Shown: positions 25,757 to 35,859 of the stretch, in pieces
Layout: the number at the start of each line of letters is the position of its first letter
Position numbering within the stretch: position 1 is the first letter of the stretch
From: Cudoniella acicularis
Taxonomy: Eukaryota; Ascomycota; Leotiomycetes; Helotiales; Helotiaceae
Reading direction: 5' to 3'
DNA length: 64,000 nucleotides
Assembly (NCBI GenBank): GCA_013054445.1
Contig: JAAMPI010000096.1
Span: 1-64,000, forward strand
The notes under the pieces: generated by a model
The model's input: only the letters and a program-made list of their open reading frames with translations
What the model was told of the DNA's origin: nothing
Database searches by the model: none
Position numbers and translations under genes: made by a program

Positions 25757-27457
25757 GTGGCACAATTGGTGTCTCGAGGTTCTACTATACACTTAGAGCA
25801 AAATCACAAAATACCGCCATTTCTTATAAATAGATTTATTTTAATCTACGCGATTATCAACGATCTTGATGCGCTAAGCTATTTATTCGTCCATGGTGCC
25901 ACCCCAGCTATCCCTCTGCCACCTAAGAACTCCCCAGCCAAGTTATACTTAAGGTCGAACTGAAGCTCGATAACCTGGCGGACTTCTTCCGAGGGGCAGC
26001 ACCTGCCAGATATGCCGCTGACGATTTCAAATGCTGGAAACAGAGTATTTTGTCCTCGTTAGGCCCCACGCTTGCAGTGAGCACGGAAAAACACTTACAT
26101 GCCCTCCTCTCTCGTAGGCATGACTGGTATTAGTATGTCGAGTTCTATTCTTTTTGAATAGGCATGCTTAACGTTTTTAACAATCTCCTGGTTTCAGCCT
26201 CTTGACTTACTATCACATAGCCAGCCCAAAACTCAAAATCGAGATTGGCTGCATCGGATCACCCATTGGCCAGAACGTCTACCAGGCGACGATAGGTTCG
26301 CACTTGAGCCAAAGGTTCTGGTTCGCCTCGTACTTGACGCAGGCACGCGCGCCTTCGGATTTCAGATTGACAATGAAATCGATTCAAAGACAATCTTGGA
26401 GCACTTCAAACAGCGATTCATCAATTCACACGAATATACAAATTGGTACGAAGATCTCGTGCGCTTAGTTCTTGGTCATGCTTTCACTAGTGTTTCCAAC
26501 ACAATTCACCATCCCAACTTACGTCTGAAGATGTATATCACGGGGCCGAAGCACTGGCGAGAAGAACGTGAGAAACTTCGTCAACTGGTGAGAACGACTA
26601 TACTCTCTCGCTCGGACTTCAAACTGAGTTTAAAGATTATTACAACGAATTCGAATGTTCTGGAAGGGCTGCCCTTGAAGAGCTAGATATCCAGGAGGGT
26701 AAAAACAATATAGTACTTGACCTCGGTGGGGCTACTGCAAACCCCTATATTTCGACTGGAGCGCCAAATGCAGAGGATCAGCTGTTGTCACGCACCTGGG
26801 CAGAAAATATTAGCAATATTATGATCGATCACGAATTCAAGAAGGTCTTGGACAGCCAGCCAGATTTTCCACGGGATTTCCTTCCGAGTCTTTCCAATAG
26901 CCACATGTGGAAGTTACAGACAGTAAGCCTTTGAAATTTGCACTTAAATTATAAGTCAAAATTTTCTATTCAACGAATTGAAACTTTAAAAACTTATTTG
27001 ATCTAGTTAGGACAAAGAGGTCTTTTGGAATTACCTGCAAAAATTGCTATGGTTCCTGATTGACGGATTGGATGCTTGCCCACACGTTCAATTCGTAAGT
27101 ATTGGCCTTGAGACAAGCTTGATATGTTCCTGTTTAATGAACACGTAGGAGAAGATAGTTCTAACTGGCGGAGGAGCTCTCTACCCCGCCGTCAGAGACC
27201 GAATTGAGCGAGGAATCCAAAGATCAATCCATCCTTCTCTAAAAGGCTGTGAAGTAATTACTATAACAGACCCATGGGTGTTTCCTATTCTATCTGACCA
27301 CTTCCCACTAATATTATTGACCTAGGCGCCTTTCGGTGAACCTTGGGCTCACCCTTCTAGTCCGAGACGAAATGCTCGGGTTTAGAGAGCGCGGCAGATG
27401 ATCACCGATGATACAGAAACGGACCAGACGCAAACGAAAAAGAATAGCTGGGTATGA
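25757..27457 (+). pseudogene. Hsp70-like/actin-like ATPase domain protein, decayed
   Basis: Fragments in order suggest a fungal Hsp70-superfamily ATPase of the type often expanded in ascomycetes. They include LKLDNLADFFRG (about 25965), DRFALEPKVLVRLVLDAGTR (about 26290), ILEHFKQRF with HEYTNWYEDLVRLVLGHAF, a phosphate-binding-like IVLDLGGATANPY (about 26710) and an adenosine-site-like IVLTGGGALYPAVR (about 27150). Introns near 26924-27008, 27096-27149 and 27277-27327 keep good GT...AG signals. At least two frame changes (near 25950 and 26588) and a TAG at 27383-27385, followed by an in-frame tail to a TGA at 27455-27457, argue for decay. The sites of the N-terminal joins are not resolved. 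The frame changes could partly be sequencing errors, as elsewhere in the window. Confidence 0.55.
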
Positions 27458-27805
27458 AATCTCAAGGGCTTCTCAAGGAGAAGTCAAAAGTGACATTGTT
27501 AGCAAACAAAAGAGGTAGGGTAAGCAAAATAGATCATCATTCTAGATCAATGTATTGAGTCAATAAACATGTGTTTGCATCTCTTGTTCACGCCAGCGAA
27601 GAGTGTCTCATGTTTGTATTACCCTCAGTCATTCTCTTTTACTCATCTTCGTGACCCTTTTCCCCTTGGCCTGGTTGTCAGCATTAGGTTTCTTCTTCCA
27701 AGATCATTGTATTTATCTTATTTATCTTCTATTCCGCCTCCCCACGACATTAATTGTCCTGAAAAAAGTTAGAAGGATTCATTTCTTTCTACAAACTCTA
27801 CGAAA

Positions 27806-28169
27806 ATGGACCCAGGATCAATCATTACTCTCATTAGCTTAGCCCTTGGGCTTAGGAAAATGGCTCATCGAGAATTTCCCCGCGAAGTCCTTCGAAAGCT
27901 ACCACCTAAGTCGAGCAGCCGACATGTTTGAATTATCCCAGCGCCTCCCGCTTGCCGAACACTAGTACTTCCCAGGCGAAAGAATCCAATGGAAAGAAGA
28001 TTTGCTATTTATCAAGGATAAACTTGCAACCGCAAAAAAGCTATGGGAACTATATCAGGGGGGATCTTGGCTATACAAATTCTTTAACAATACGACCAAG
28101 AAGATCAACGATTTGATAAACGGCATAAATCCTATACTCTCAAAGCTTGAGTATTCGTACCTCGAGTAA
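27806..28169 (+). pseudogene. Small conserved-type protein, broken by frameshift and stop
   Basis: The sequence from ATG 27806 (MDPGSIITLISLALGL) continues after a one-base frame change near 27855 as an amphipathic stretch (FELSQRLPLAEH), then reads through a TAG near 27963 into FPGERIQWKEDLLFIKDKLA, QGGSWLYKFFNN and a C-terminal helix to TAA 28167-28169. The composition is clearly coding-like, with a helical C-terminal half. I know no function. The MDPxSI N-terminus is common among fungal STAND-associated and other lineage-specific proteins. Confidence 0.5.
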
Positions 28170-29138
28170 GTACCGATTGTCTTCTCCATACAAATAAAAT
28201 CTCCCGCTTTGCTAACTTGTAGCTAAAATCATAAAACGACCCAAAACCTGCGCTGTAGATATCCGTCCGCGCAAGCCATCGCTCCCTATCATGCCTAGCA
28301 TCTTCAAATCTCCTTATTACTATTCTCGGCCAACTATCCAATTACCTATTAATGCTCCGCCAGACACCCTGCACATCCATCGAAGAAGTGGAGCCATAAA
28401 TCGGACAGGACAAGTAATTTTGGTTTTGGAGGGGGTTGGAGGGTAGTTATGGGGAGACTTGGGAAGACGTTGGATGAATATAGCGGGGATTAAGATGTAT
28501 GGAGAAATGTAGGGTGGGCCGGATTGGCATAGAGAGCGTGAAGAGAGGGCTTAGGGGTATAGAATAGTAACTACTTTTAGGATGTCGCAAGTGATAAAAA
28601 CAAAGTACAAAGTTATATATATATGTCGAGTTAGAATTAATTCTAACATATTATATTATAGTACATATCGTATTACTAGCTTATAATATCTAAATAATTT
28701 TATATTAAAAAAAATAATTTATTTTATTATATTAAATATAAAAATAGGGAGAATCCTAGGCGCTGCGCGCCCTAGTGCCCCTTACACACGCTCTCCCGGC
28801 CGCAGGTATATTTAGAACTTAGATTAATGTACAGCTCTTCATAGTAATTATTATATTCCTGTTCAATTCTATAACGATAAGTTTTATTATTGTCGCGATG
28901 TACAATTAATTATATATATCCCTCGTTACTGGGCTTTTGGTGTTTGCGGCCTGTGCGTAGGCGGTGTAGAGCGGCAGTACACAAGATTTTAAGCTTTAAC
29001 GTAACAGCGCGGCAACACCCCAGCTATCAACACACTCACTATCAGCCCGTCAACTATCAAAACACAACCTATTGCAGCTACAGCGTTGCATTTGTGACTT
29101 TATTCTTCATCTTACATTTCTTCTATGATCACCATACC
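28170..29138. other. AT-rich island between genes
   Basis: About 28580-28760 is extremely AT-rich (TATATA, TTAATTATATATAT), interrupted by a GC-rich palindrome GGCGCTGCGCGCC near 28760. This looks like a RIP-altered remnant or a fragment of a repeat. No ORF is supported. Confidence 0.5.
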
Positions 29139-30341
29139 ATGAGCATCCAACGTCTGCATACAACGCCTCCTGAAAGCTTCACCAACCCTCCATTGACCCC
29201 ACCTCTGACCGACGAGAAAAGTAGGCTTTCGGTATTACCCATTCTCGAGGAAATCAAGAATCGAAAAGCGGGAAACACCTCAATAAGTTGCTGGTCTGAG
29301 TACACATTAGAACGGGAGGGGTATAAGGATCTGCTGCAGCTTCTTCAAGGCGATGCCGACAAGTCTTTGTGGGGTTTTGTGAGGCACAAGCTTCAGTATG
29401 AGAGGTCAATCTCCTAGATAAAATTATACTAACCTTGATCCCTAGATACGACTACTTCCCCTCCACTAGCAGATTTATTCTTCGAATGCCCACGCCGATA
29501 CACGAATCAGTTATCAAGAGCGTCATTGAAGAATTACAACACCAATTAAGGTTCATATCCCGCGGCGACGGCCAATCCGCGGAGTTCGCAAAAGAGGTAG
29601 AGTCTGATGGATCAGCTACTATCGACTTTGAAGAGCCGCAGTTCGGTAGCCATGCTCCCGATGGCCAGTTTCGACACTCAGGGGCTAACTACCCGGGGAT
29701 CGTTCTTGAGGTAGCATACTCACAGAAGGCGAAGGACTTGCCATATTTGGCCGATGAATACATTCTTGGATCCGATGGGGATATCCGTGCAGTCATTGGT
29801 ATAAATTTGGACTATAAGGATACTAACAAGGGAACGTTGTCTGTATGGGAGCCACGGATCGTTCGCAACATCGTTGGAGAGGATGAATTGGTCGCTGCAC
29901 AGGTAGTTGCGGATCAGGTATCTCTTTCTCAATTATAGGTGTTTTTCAATGTACTCTACTAATATGATTAAATAGAGCTTCCGGGACGAGAAGGGCATCC
30001 CAAACAAATTTGCAAGTATCGATCTCCAATTACAGCACTTCGCGACGGAAGCCTTTGCCCAAACACACGGAGCGCTAAAAGACCCCATCTCTATCTCTAC
30101 ACAAATGTTGTGCGATTTTCTGGATCGTGCTGTGAAAAGAGCAGCTGTAAGGCAGGAGAAGACTGGCTTGAGTAGACATTCAAAGCCTTGGGTACGGAAA
30201 CGGCCTCGGGAGAGAACGCCGGATGAAAAGCTTGAGGAGCGGCATGAGAAGAGGTTTCGGGACCATGAAGAGAGAGCAGAGGAGAATATGGAAAGAGACG
30301 ACTCCTCGTACAAAGCAGGTTCCTCGTTCGAGGCGGAGTAA
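29139..30341 (+). CDS. Putative PD-(D/E)XK-like protein, unknown function
   Basis: Three exons (29139-29404, 29446-29917, 29976-30341) encode 367 residues. Intron 29405-29445 is only 41 bp (GTCAAT, ACTAACC, CTAG); the second (29918-29975) has GTATCT/AATAG. The N-terminus is Pro-rich (PPESFTNPPLTPPLTDEK), then helical. The middle shows GSHAPDGQF followed after a short spacer by YPGIVLEVAYSQ, a PD...E-V arrangement resembling Uma2/PD-(D/E)XK nuclease folds. The C-terminus is strongly charged (RKRPRERTPDEKLEERHEKR) and may bind nucleic acid. The 41-bp intron is short but in phase. The family is recurrent among fungal accessory genes in my memory, without known function. The nuclease fold is a suggestion that rests on one motif pair. 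Confidence 0.75.
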
Positions 30342-31795
30342 CCAAGGGCATTTCTTCGACCCGTTCACGACCTGTTATTACAAGGCGACTTGCAACGCAA
30401 GACCCGAAACTGGACGGCCCTCAAGCTACTAGGGCCAGCCACGCTTTCGGCAGCACCAAGATCCTTATCACATTCACGCCTCAAATTCCAATATCAGCAC
30501 TGTTTTATAACATTACCTTCATCCTATCAACATTTGGTTGTTCTCCGAACCCAACCCGTCCTCCGAATTCAATCCTCCAAATAGCCTCAATTCACCAACG
30601 GAGCCCCACCGTCTTCTTCTCAACGGAAGAAATCCTGCAAACCCTCCCAATTCGCTGCTCTTTCATCCACGCTCCCCTCACTCGCGTCCGTACAGGATGA
30701 TATCAAACCCTGGTTTCATCTCTGGTTCACCAATATCGACATTCCTAACGACGAGAGGAGAACATTGGATTAACAGTGAATTGGACTGGGACTGAGGAGG
30801 ATTGAGAACTTTCGTCCAAAAAGCAGGATCAAGTCGTCCACTGAAGTTCTTTTTCCTCGGTTGTGGGTTTAGTGAGCCGTATACGAGTTTCTTGGATGAG
30901 GATATTTGGATTGCTGTTTCTAGGGAAAGGGGGGGGGGGGGGTCTGAGAGGGGTGGTATCAAGGAGGAAGAGAGTGTGATGGGTGTTGGAGAGGGAAGTG
31001 AGGGTGCTTATAAGGAGAATGAGGGCACAAGAACCATGAGGTGGCGGCTTGCAGTCTCGGAAGACATTGGTGACGATGAAGCAATGGTGGATACTCCGGA
31101 TTTCGATACTCTTAGTCTTCCTACTCTACCTGTTATGTTTCGCCTCGCCTCTTCCGCATGCAGGAGAGCATGAGGATTATGATTGGGGAGCGGATCCGGC
31201 GACTATTCTAGAGGGGGTTGAGGAGGTGGTGGACGAGGAGGTGGGAATTCAAGGTCCAGAGAAAGGCCTACAGAGGAGTACTATCTACAGTTATAAAAAG
31301 TGAGAAGTAGATTTAGCAAGTGTTGCGGAAACAAAAACCCCGAAACGCAATAATTCTCAGATGAAATAGCAGAATTATAGTGAGAAAGAAAGCTGAACAA
31401 TTGTGAGGTAGGCAACCAACGAATATTGATATTTTTCGAAATGGCCTTAGGGAGTAGGATAAGGGATAACATTGGGATATTCAACAAGATATGAAACTTT
31501 ACAATCGAGTTAGAAAGGAGTTTTCTATGATTTCCCTAGGAAAGTAAATGTACCTTGTAAGATTACGACGAGTGTCACTGCATACTCCTACAGTATAGTA
31601 ATGTAGGCTGTGTGGCGATGCAATGCACTACCACATACTCGCACACAGTAGCCGGGCGTCACTAGTGTTGCACTGCAGGAGAGGCTGAGTACGATACACC
31701 GATGACCCATAAAGGCTCAAATACTTGTCTCATCAGTTCAAAAGCAAGAAATATTTTCTTTCCAGAAATTCTAGTCCGTCGAGCACTTTTCGAAA
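30342..31795. other. Intergenic region with G14 tract
   Basis: Several overlapping ORFs on both strands lie here, but none shows a domain or consistent splice structure. A 14-base G run sits at 30929-30942, and the surrounding 250 bp are unusually purine-rich (GAGG, GGAGG). It may be relic coding sequence of a lost gene. I cannot identify it. Confidence 0.4.
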
Positions 31796-33100
31796 ATGAT
31801 CTCACCAGATTCCCCGGGCGGCCCGAACGTTGCCCTAATCACGCTGGCATGTGGTTGGACATTTATCGGGATTGCCGTCGTAGCAGTTACTTTTCTCATC
31901 TACACACGGCCAAGGCTGGGTCTCGATGACTCGTTGATATTCCTTGCCTTTGCAACGAGTATTGCCCTTATGGCCCAGACATCTTGAGCAATAGCGCACG
32001 AGAACATGGATAAACATGAAGTTGAAGTCTCCTCCAAAAAGTTGCTTCTACTCATAAAAGTCGGTCTCGGTTGCGTTATCTTCAATTTTTCAATATTGAT
32101 AATAAAAGCAGTCATTTTTAGTGAATGAGACGTTGTGGAGTCTCGTTAATACTTTGGTTCAAATCAGTGCTGTGTTGTTCCTCAAAAGAATATTCATCCC
32201 CGAAAGTATCCAGTCATTTTGGAAAACAATACTAGTCACCCTTTGGGCGCTAATTCTAGTGACATCTATCCTGTTTGGGGTGGTAGTCATTTTGGAAGTA
32301 TTTTTGATCTGTCGTCCTGTTTCGGCGGACTGGGACAAAAAGGCTGGTGGAACTTGTGGTAACCAAGTTGCATCTTACTTGGCACTGGAGGTAATTGGTC
32401 TGCTCCTTGATCTCGCCATATTACTGGTACCAGTGCCCTACATTTGGGGATTGAAAATGCGACGGAGTAACAAATTGAAAATTACAATCACGTTCACAAT
32501 AGGGATGTTGTAAGTACCAAGAACCAGATTCATAGTGTGTACTGATTAGCCGGTAGGGTTTTTATCATCACTGCTTTACGATTGCAGGCTCTCAACATGG
32601 TCAACGCTGAGGACTTCACCTACTCGAAAGGCTACCTTGGTCTCTTATCTGTTATAGGCGCATCACTTGGAGTTATTTTCTGTTGTGCAACCTGCGTACC
32701 AGCGGCATGCAACAGATGCTGTGACTCACGGAAAGCCCTGCCCCATCGCTTAGATGCTATTCACAAGCATGTGGTTCACGGGAGGGTAAACACCAAAACC
32801 GTGATCGGGCGCTCTGAGCCACGTAAAGATTCGCGGGTTGTGAACTCCCTGTGCGACGAAGAAAATGCCATAGTAGATTCGGGTACTGGAATGAACCCTC
32901 CACAACTTGACGCAGTGTTATCTCGTTTGGCCGAGGACGAATCAAACGAAGTCGATGTAGGACGACAGGCGGTCCCCACGATCACACATGATTTCTATGA
33001 GTGGAATCCATCAAGGGATACTAGCGATATGCTTTTTCTACGGGCGAACTATATACCGACGGCCCCTTATCACGGTATCACACGATCTTGGTCCATATAG
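31796..33100 (+). pseudogene. Fungal rhodopsin-domain (Pth11-like) membrane protein, disrupted
   Basis: The gene resembles the fungal Rhodopsin-domain integral membrane proteins (seven-helix, related to Pth11-type receptors). Hydrophobic segments appear in order from TLACGWTFIGIAVVAVTFLI through GLDDSLIFLAFATSIALMA, LGCVIFNFSILIIKAVIF, TLWALILVTSILFGVVVILE, YLALEVIGLLLDLAILLVPV to a C-terminal hydrophilic tail. Two defects are visible. A TGA at 31985-31987 stands where Trp follows AQTS. A frame change near 32115 lies just before NETLWSLVNTLVQIS. An intron at 32510-32556 (GTAAGT/GTAG) is intact. The C-terminal tail from 32700 is unusually Cys-rich (CCATCVPAACNRCC). Both lesions could be real inactivation. 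The TGG-to-TGA change fits a G-to-A transition. Confidence 0.7.
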
Positions 33101-33829
33101 TGTAATACGAAGACAACAAAGGAGGGAAATGCTTTTGAAGGAAGCGAGATCTTGATATAGAGAAATCCACTTATACACGTGGTTCACCTTTTATAGTTTA
33201 ATACTGCCTTTAATACCGCCTTTGATCTAATAGCACCACCTTCCCTGAATCAAGCACTCGATAGATCCCTAAGATCTATGTGTAACGTTCTGTTATCACG
33301 TGGTATCTCTATATCACGCGAAGGGGTTTACTTAGCCTTAGAAGCGTCAAGCAGGTTCTAGTAGAGCGTTATCATAATCGAGTGATGATATTAGAATATA
33401 AGTTGAGCACGAAGTTTTAATATAGGAAAACTATATAGCTATATAGGTAGTGATGGTAGTAGGAGCTCGAGATATCGTAAGGCCGACGAGCTCGCTTCGT
33501 CCCCTCGATCCCTCGGCCCCCTCGTGACTGATCACATAATCATGAGTCGTGACACTACGACCTACTACTTCCTACCTTAACCTAACCGAACCTTGCTCAA
33601 TATTATAAATCGTTCATAGAACCCTAATAAGTTGCGTTCCTGGTTCTATAACGATCACCCTAAACACATCGGGTTGATTCTCCTGAGTCTAATTCTCGTC
33701 TCTGGTAGAGGACCTGATCATCATGTAGCGGGTTTTTAATACTAGAAAGATCCAGGCGCCTTTCACGAATACATCTTGAGTAAGTAGCATCAATTGGAAG
33801 TACAGGCGGACAATGCTAACATTTATCAG
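33101..33829. other. AT-rich repeat-like intergenic sequence
   Basis: 730 bp contain many TAGTAG/TATATAG words and direct CACGTGG/TATCACG-type repeats. It looks like degenerate repeat or LTR remnant, but I could not define ends or target duplications. The last bases form a fungal intron 3' end (TGCTAACATTTATCAG) that belongs to the permease remnant. Confidence 0.4.
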
Positions 33830-34341
33830 CTGGGAGTGCAGGAAGATTCTTGGCTGTATAGTCGGCTTTTACCACAGCAATATTCGCGTATCTGGGTACC
33901 GAGTTGGTTGGGGTAATTGTCGGTGAAGCCGCCAACCCCAGAAAAGTCACCCCTCGAGCCATCAAACTCACGTTCTACCAAATCCTGCTGTTCCATATCG
34001 TTTTGGTCTTCTTTTTGGGAATTCTCGTCCTATACAATTCCAAAGACTTGATTGACAGTAATAAAAAGTCCACAGGAACAGCATCGGCCTCGCCTTTTGT
34101 CATTGCTATCAAGCTGAGCGGGATTCAAAGCTTACCTGGTATCTTGAATGCTTGCATCCTGACCTTCGTCTTCCCTGCAGCAAACTCGGATCTATACATC
34201 GCATCCAGAACTCTCTTTAGGCTCGCCCATGAGAAGGCACCTCGCATCTTCACTTACACCGACAAGCGTGGTATCCCTGTTACCGCTATCACACTATCTG
34301 TTATTTCACTTGAATTCTCACTTATTTCTGCGTGCTTGCCA
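33830..34341 (+). pseudogene. Amino-acid permease (AAT family) internal fragment
   Basis: One exon of a yeast-type amino-acid permease remains, preceded by a correct intron 3' end (branch TGCTAAC, acceptor CAG 33827-33829). It encodes AFTTAIFAYLGTELVGVIVG, EAANPRKVTPRAIKLTFYQI, a FVIAIKLSGI segment and SDLYIASRTLFRLAHEKAPR, the conserved middle helices. A TAG at 33859-33861 replaces the expected Trp after FLAV. The frame stops resembling a permease at 34341, exactly where a small inverted-repeat element begins, and the remaining C-terminal helices are absent. The N-terminal half is not found upstream. It is a dead fragment of a nitrogen-uptake transporter. Confidence 0.75.
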
Positions 34342-34475
34342 AGTGACAGCCCGCGTGACCCCTTGCCGCTTTTCTCACCTCGCCTCACCTCGCGCTCACC
34401 CCCTGTAAGCTAGGGGTGTTCCCAGGGTATCCCTTATGAAATTACCTAGGGAATGGCCACTAGGCTGCTGTCACT
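34342..34475. mobile_element. Small inverted-repeat element (MITE candidate, 134 bp)
   Basis: It starts AGTGACAGC and ends GCTGTCACT, a perfect 9-bp terminal inverted repeat. The interior is CTCACC/CTCGCC-rich. Flanking bases TGCCAA and TGCAAA are a near-match for a short target duplication if the ends are taken one base inside. The element begins exactly where permease coding similarity stops. Superfamily is uncertain; AGTGA-type ends are seen in hAT-like elements. Confidence 0.55.
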
Positions 34476-34623
34476 GCAAATATAACCAATGCAAACTCTA
34501 GGAACAGATCATTTAAGATAGGCTTAAATAATAGCCACATATAAAAATCTTAACTTCGTTAGAGCAGCTTGATATAAATGGATCAATACAAGCGAAAGTG
34601 AATAGTGTTAGCGTAATGTTATT

Positions 34624-34897
34624 ACGAGCCTACTGACACAAGTCTGTGTTTTCAGGTCACTTTTAAGTGACTTCCAGGCTTCGCGGCCCCACCTTCAAGT
34701 TTCCTAAAATCAAAGTTATCGTGATCACTTGAATATTATAAAATAACCAAGAATAACTATAATATAATACCTAGTAATTCAAAGTGATACAAGGTAAAGA
34801 TGCTTTCTGTTCACTAAACTTTAAAAGTTTACTATTTTTAAAATTTGATTTACTAGTAAAATGCCCTAAAAACACAGACTTATGTCAGTAGGCTTGT
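34624..34897. mobile_element. MITE related to the mariner-type element at 60.5 kb (274 bp)
   Basis: Ends match in inverted orientation over about 30 bp: left ACGAGCCTACTGACACAAGT, right (complement) ACAAGCCTACTGACATAAGT, both continuing CTGTGTTTT. The element is flanked by TTA on both sides, as expected for a TA target duplication. No coding capacity. The same terminal words (CCTACTGACA-AAGTC-GTG) occur at the ends of the Tc1/mariner-like element at 60533-61769, so this is a likely non-autonomous derivative. Confidence 0.75.
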
Positions 34898-35859
34898 TAG
34901 TTGCAGGCTGTGTAATTACTAGGAAGCTTAACAAAGTCCAAAACCTTTCTATTTCCTCTAGTCTCCTATATTATCGGTACTTTGTCTTAATGAAAGCCCC
35001 GATATACTAGCAATGTGGGGTGGCAATTTGGGAAATTGATTGGCTAGGCTATGGTGCTGTTTCACAGCCAAAGACCTCCATGTGTTGATAGTTCTCTCGA
35101 TAAGTTTATCGAAATAGCATCATTTCACCAGTTGAGGGAATACTAAAAATAGTAAAATAATGCGTTAATGTATTGGAAACTCTATACTTGATAATTGCTA
35201 GCGCCAGCAACCTAACTTTTGAAGGTACGTCTGAATCCTAACCTTCTAATTAGGAAAATCAAAAAGTTCTGCCACGTGACTGGCCTTGGCACCCCACCAA
35301 TTCTTCCCTGCAGCACTCCCAACAGCACTCCCTATAGCACTGGCGTTGGACTCCTCCGCCCAAGTTTCTTTTGCCTTCTACTGCTGTCAATCTCACTTGA
35401 AACATTTACAGCACTTCTAATCAATTCCAGGGGATATCGATCACGATATTTTTAGTAGACCAGATCGAGGCTTAATCAACATGGATTCTAATAGGTCAAC
35501 AGAAACAAAGATATCTCTGCTGACGCGTCAGGTGCACTAATGCAGGCGGTAAAGCCCAACAGCCTCGAGATGTGCTTTACTCTTTTCACTGTTCATAACG
35601 CAATTTGATCAAATCTCCAAAGTGGTAGTGCATTTACGCTGTGACTGAATCCACGCGTATAACAACATTATACAATGGGAGGCTAGAGCCAAAGGTGCTG
35701 GGCACCCTGTCACAGTCACGTTCATGAGGCTGGCAGCCAAAAGACCTCTCAATCCTCGTACGTCATTCAGGGCTAATCAACAGTCATCACTAGCATAAAA
35801 AACACGTACTTATGGGTGTTTCATCCTAGGGACAACCTACGCTATATTGCTATAGATAA
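34898..35859. other. Intergenic region
   Basis: About 960 bp upstream of the STAND-N/Ubl gene. It is AT-leaning with only short ORFs, and a pair of direct AGCACTCCC(A/T) words near 35315-35335. No gene is seen. Promoter elements of the downstream gene are presumably within the last 300 bp. Confidence 0.45.

Noticed and set aside
28750..28790. GC-rich palindrome in AT-rich island as an origin or centromere element
   Set aside because: One short palindrome is insufficient, and no array or second landmark was found.
33281..33660. Possible LTR (TGTAACGTTCTG...ATAACGATCA)
   Set aside because: Ends are TG...CA, but no flanking target duplication or second copy could be found.
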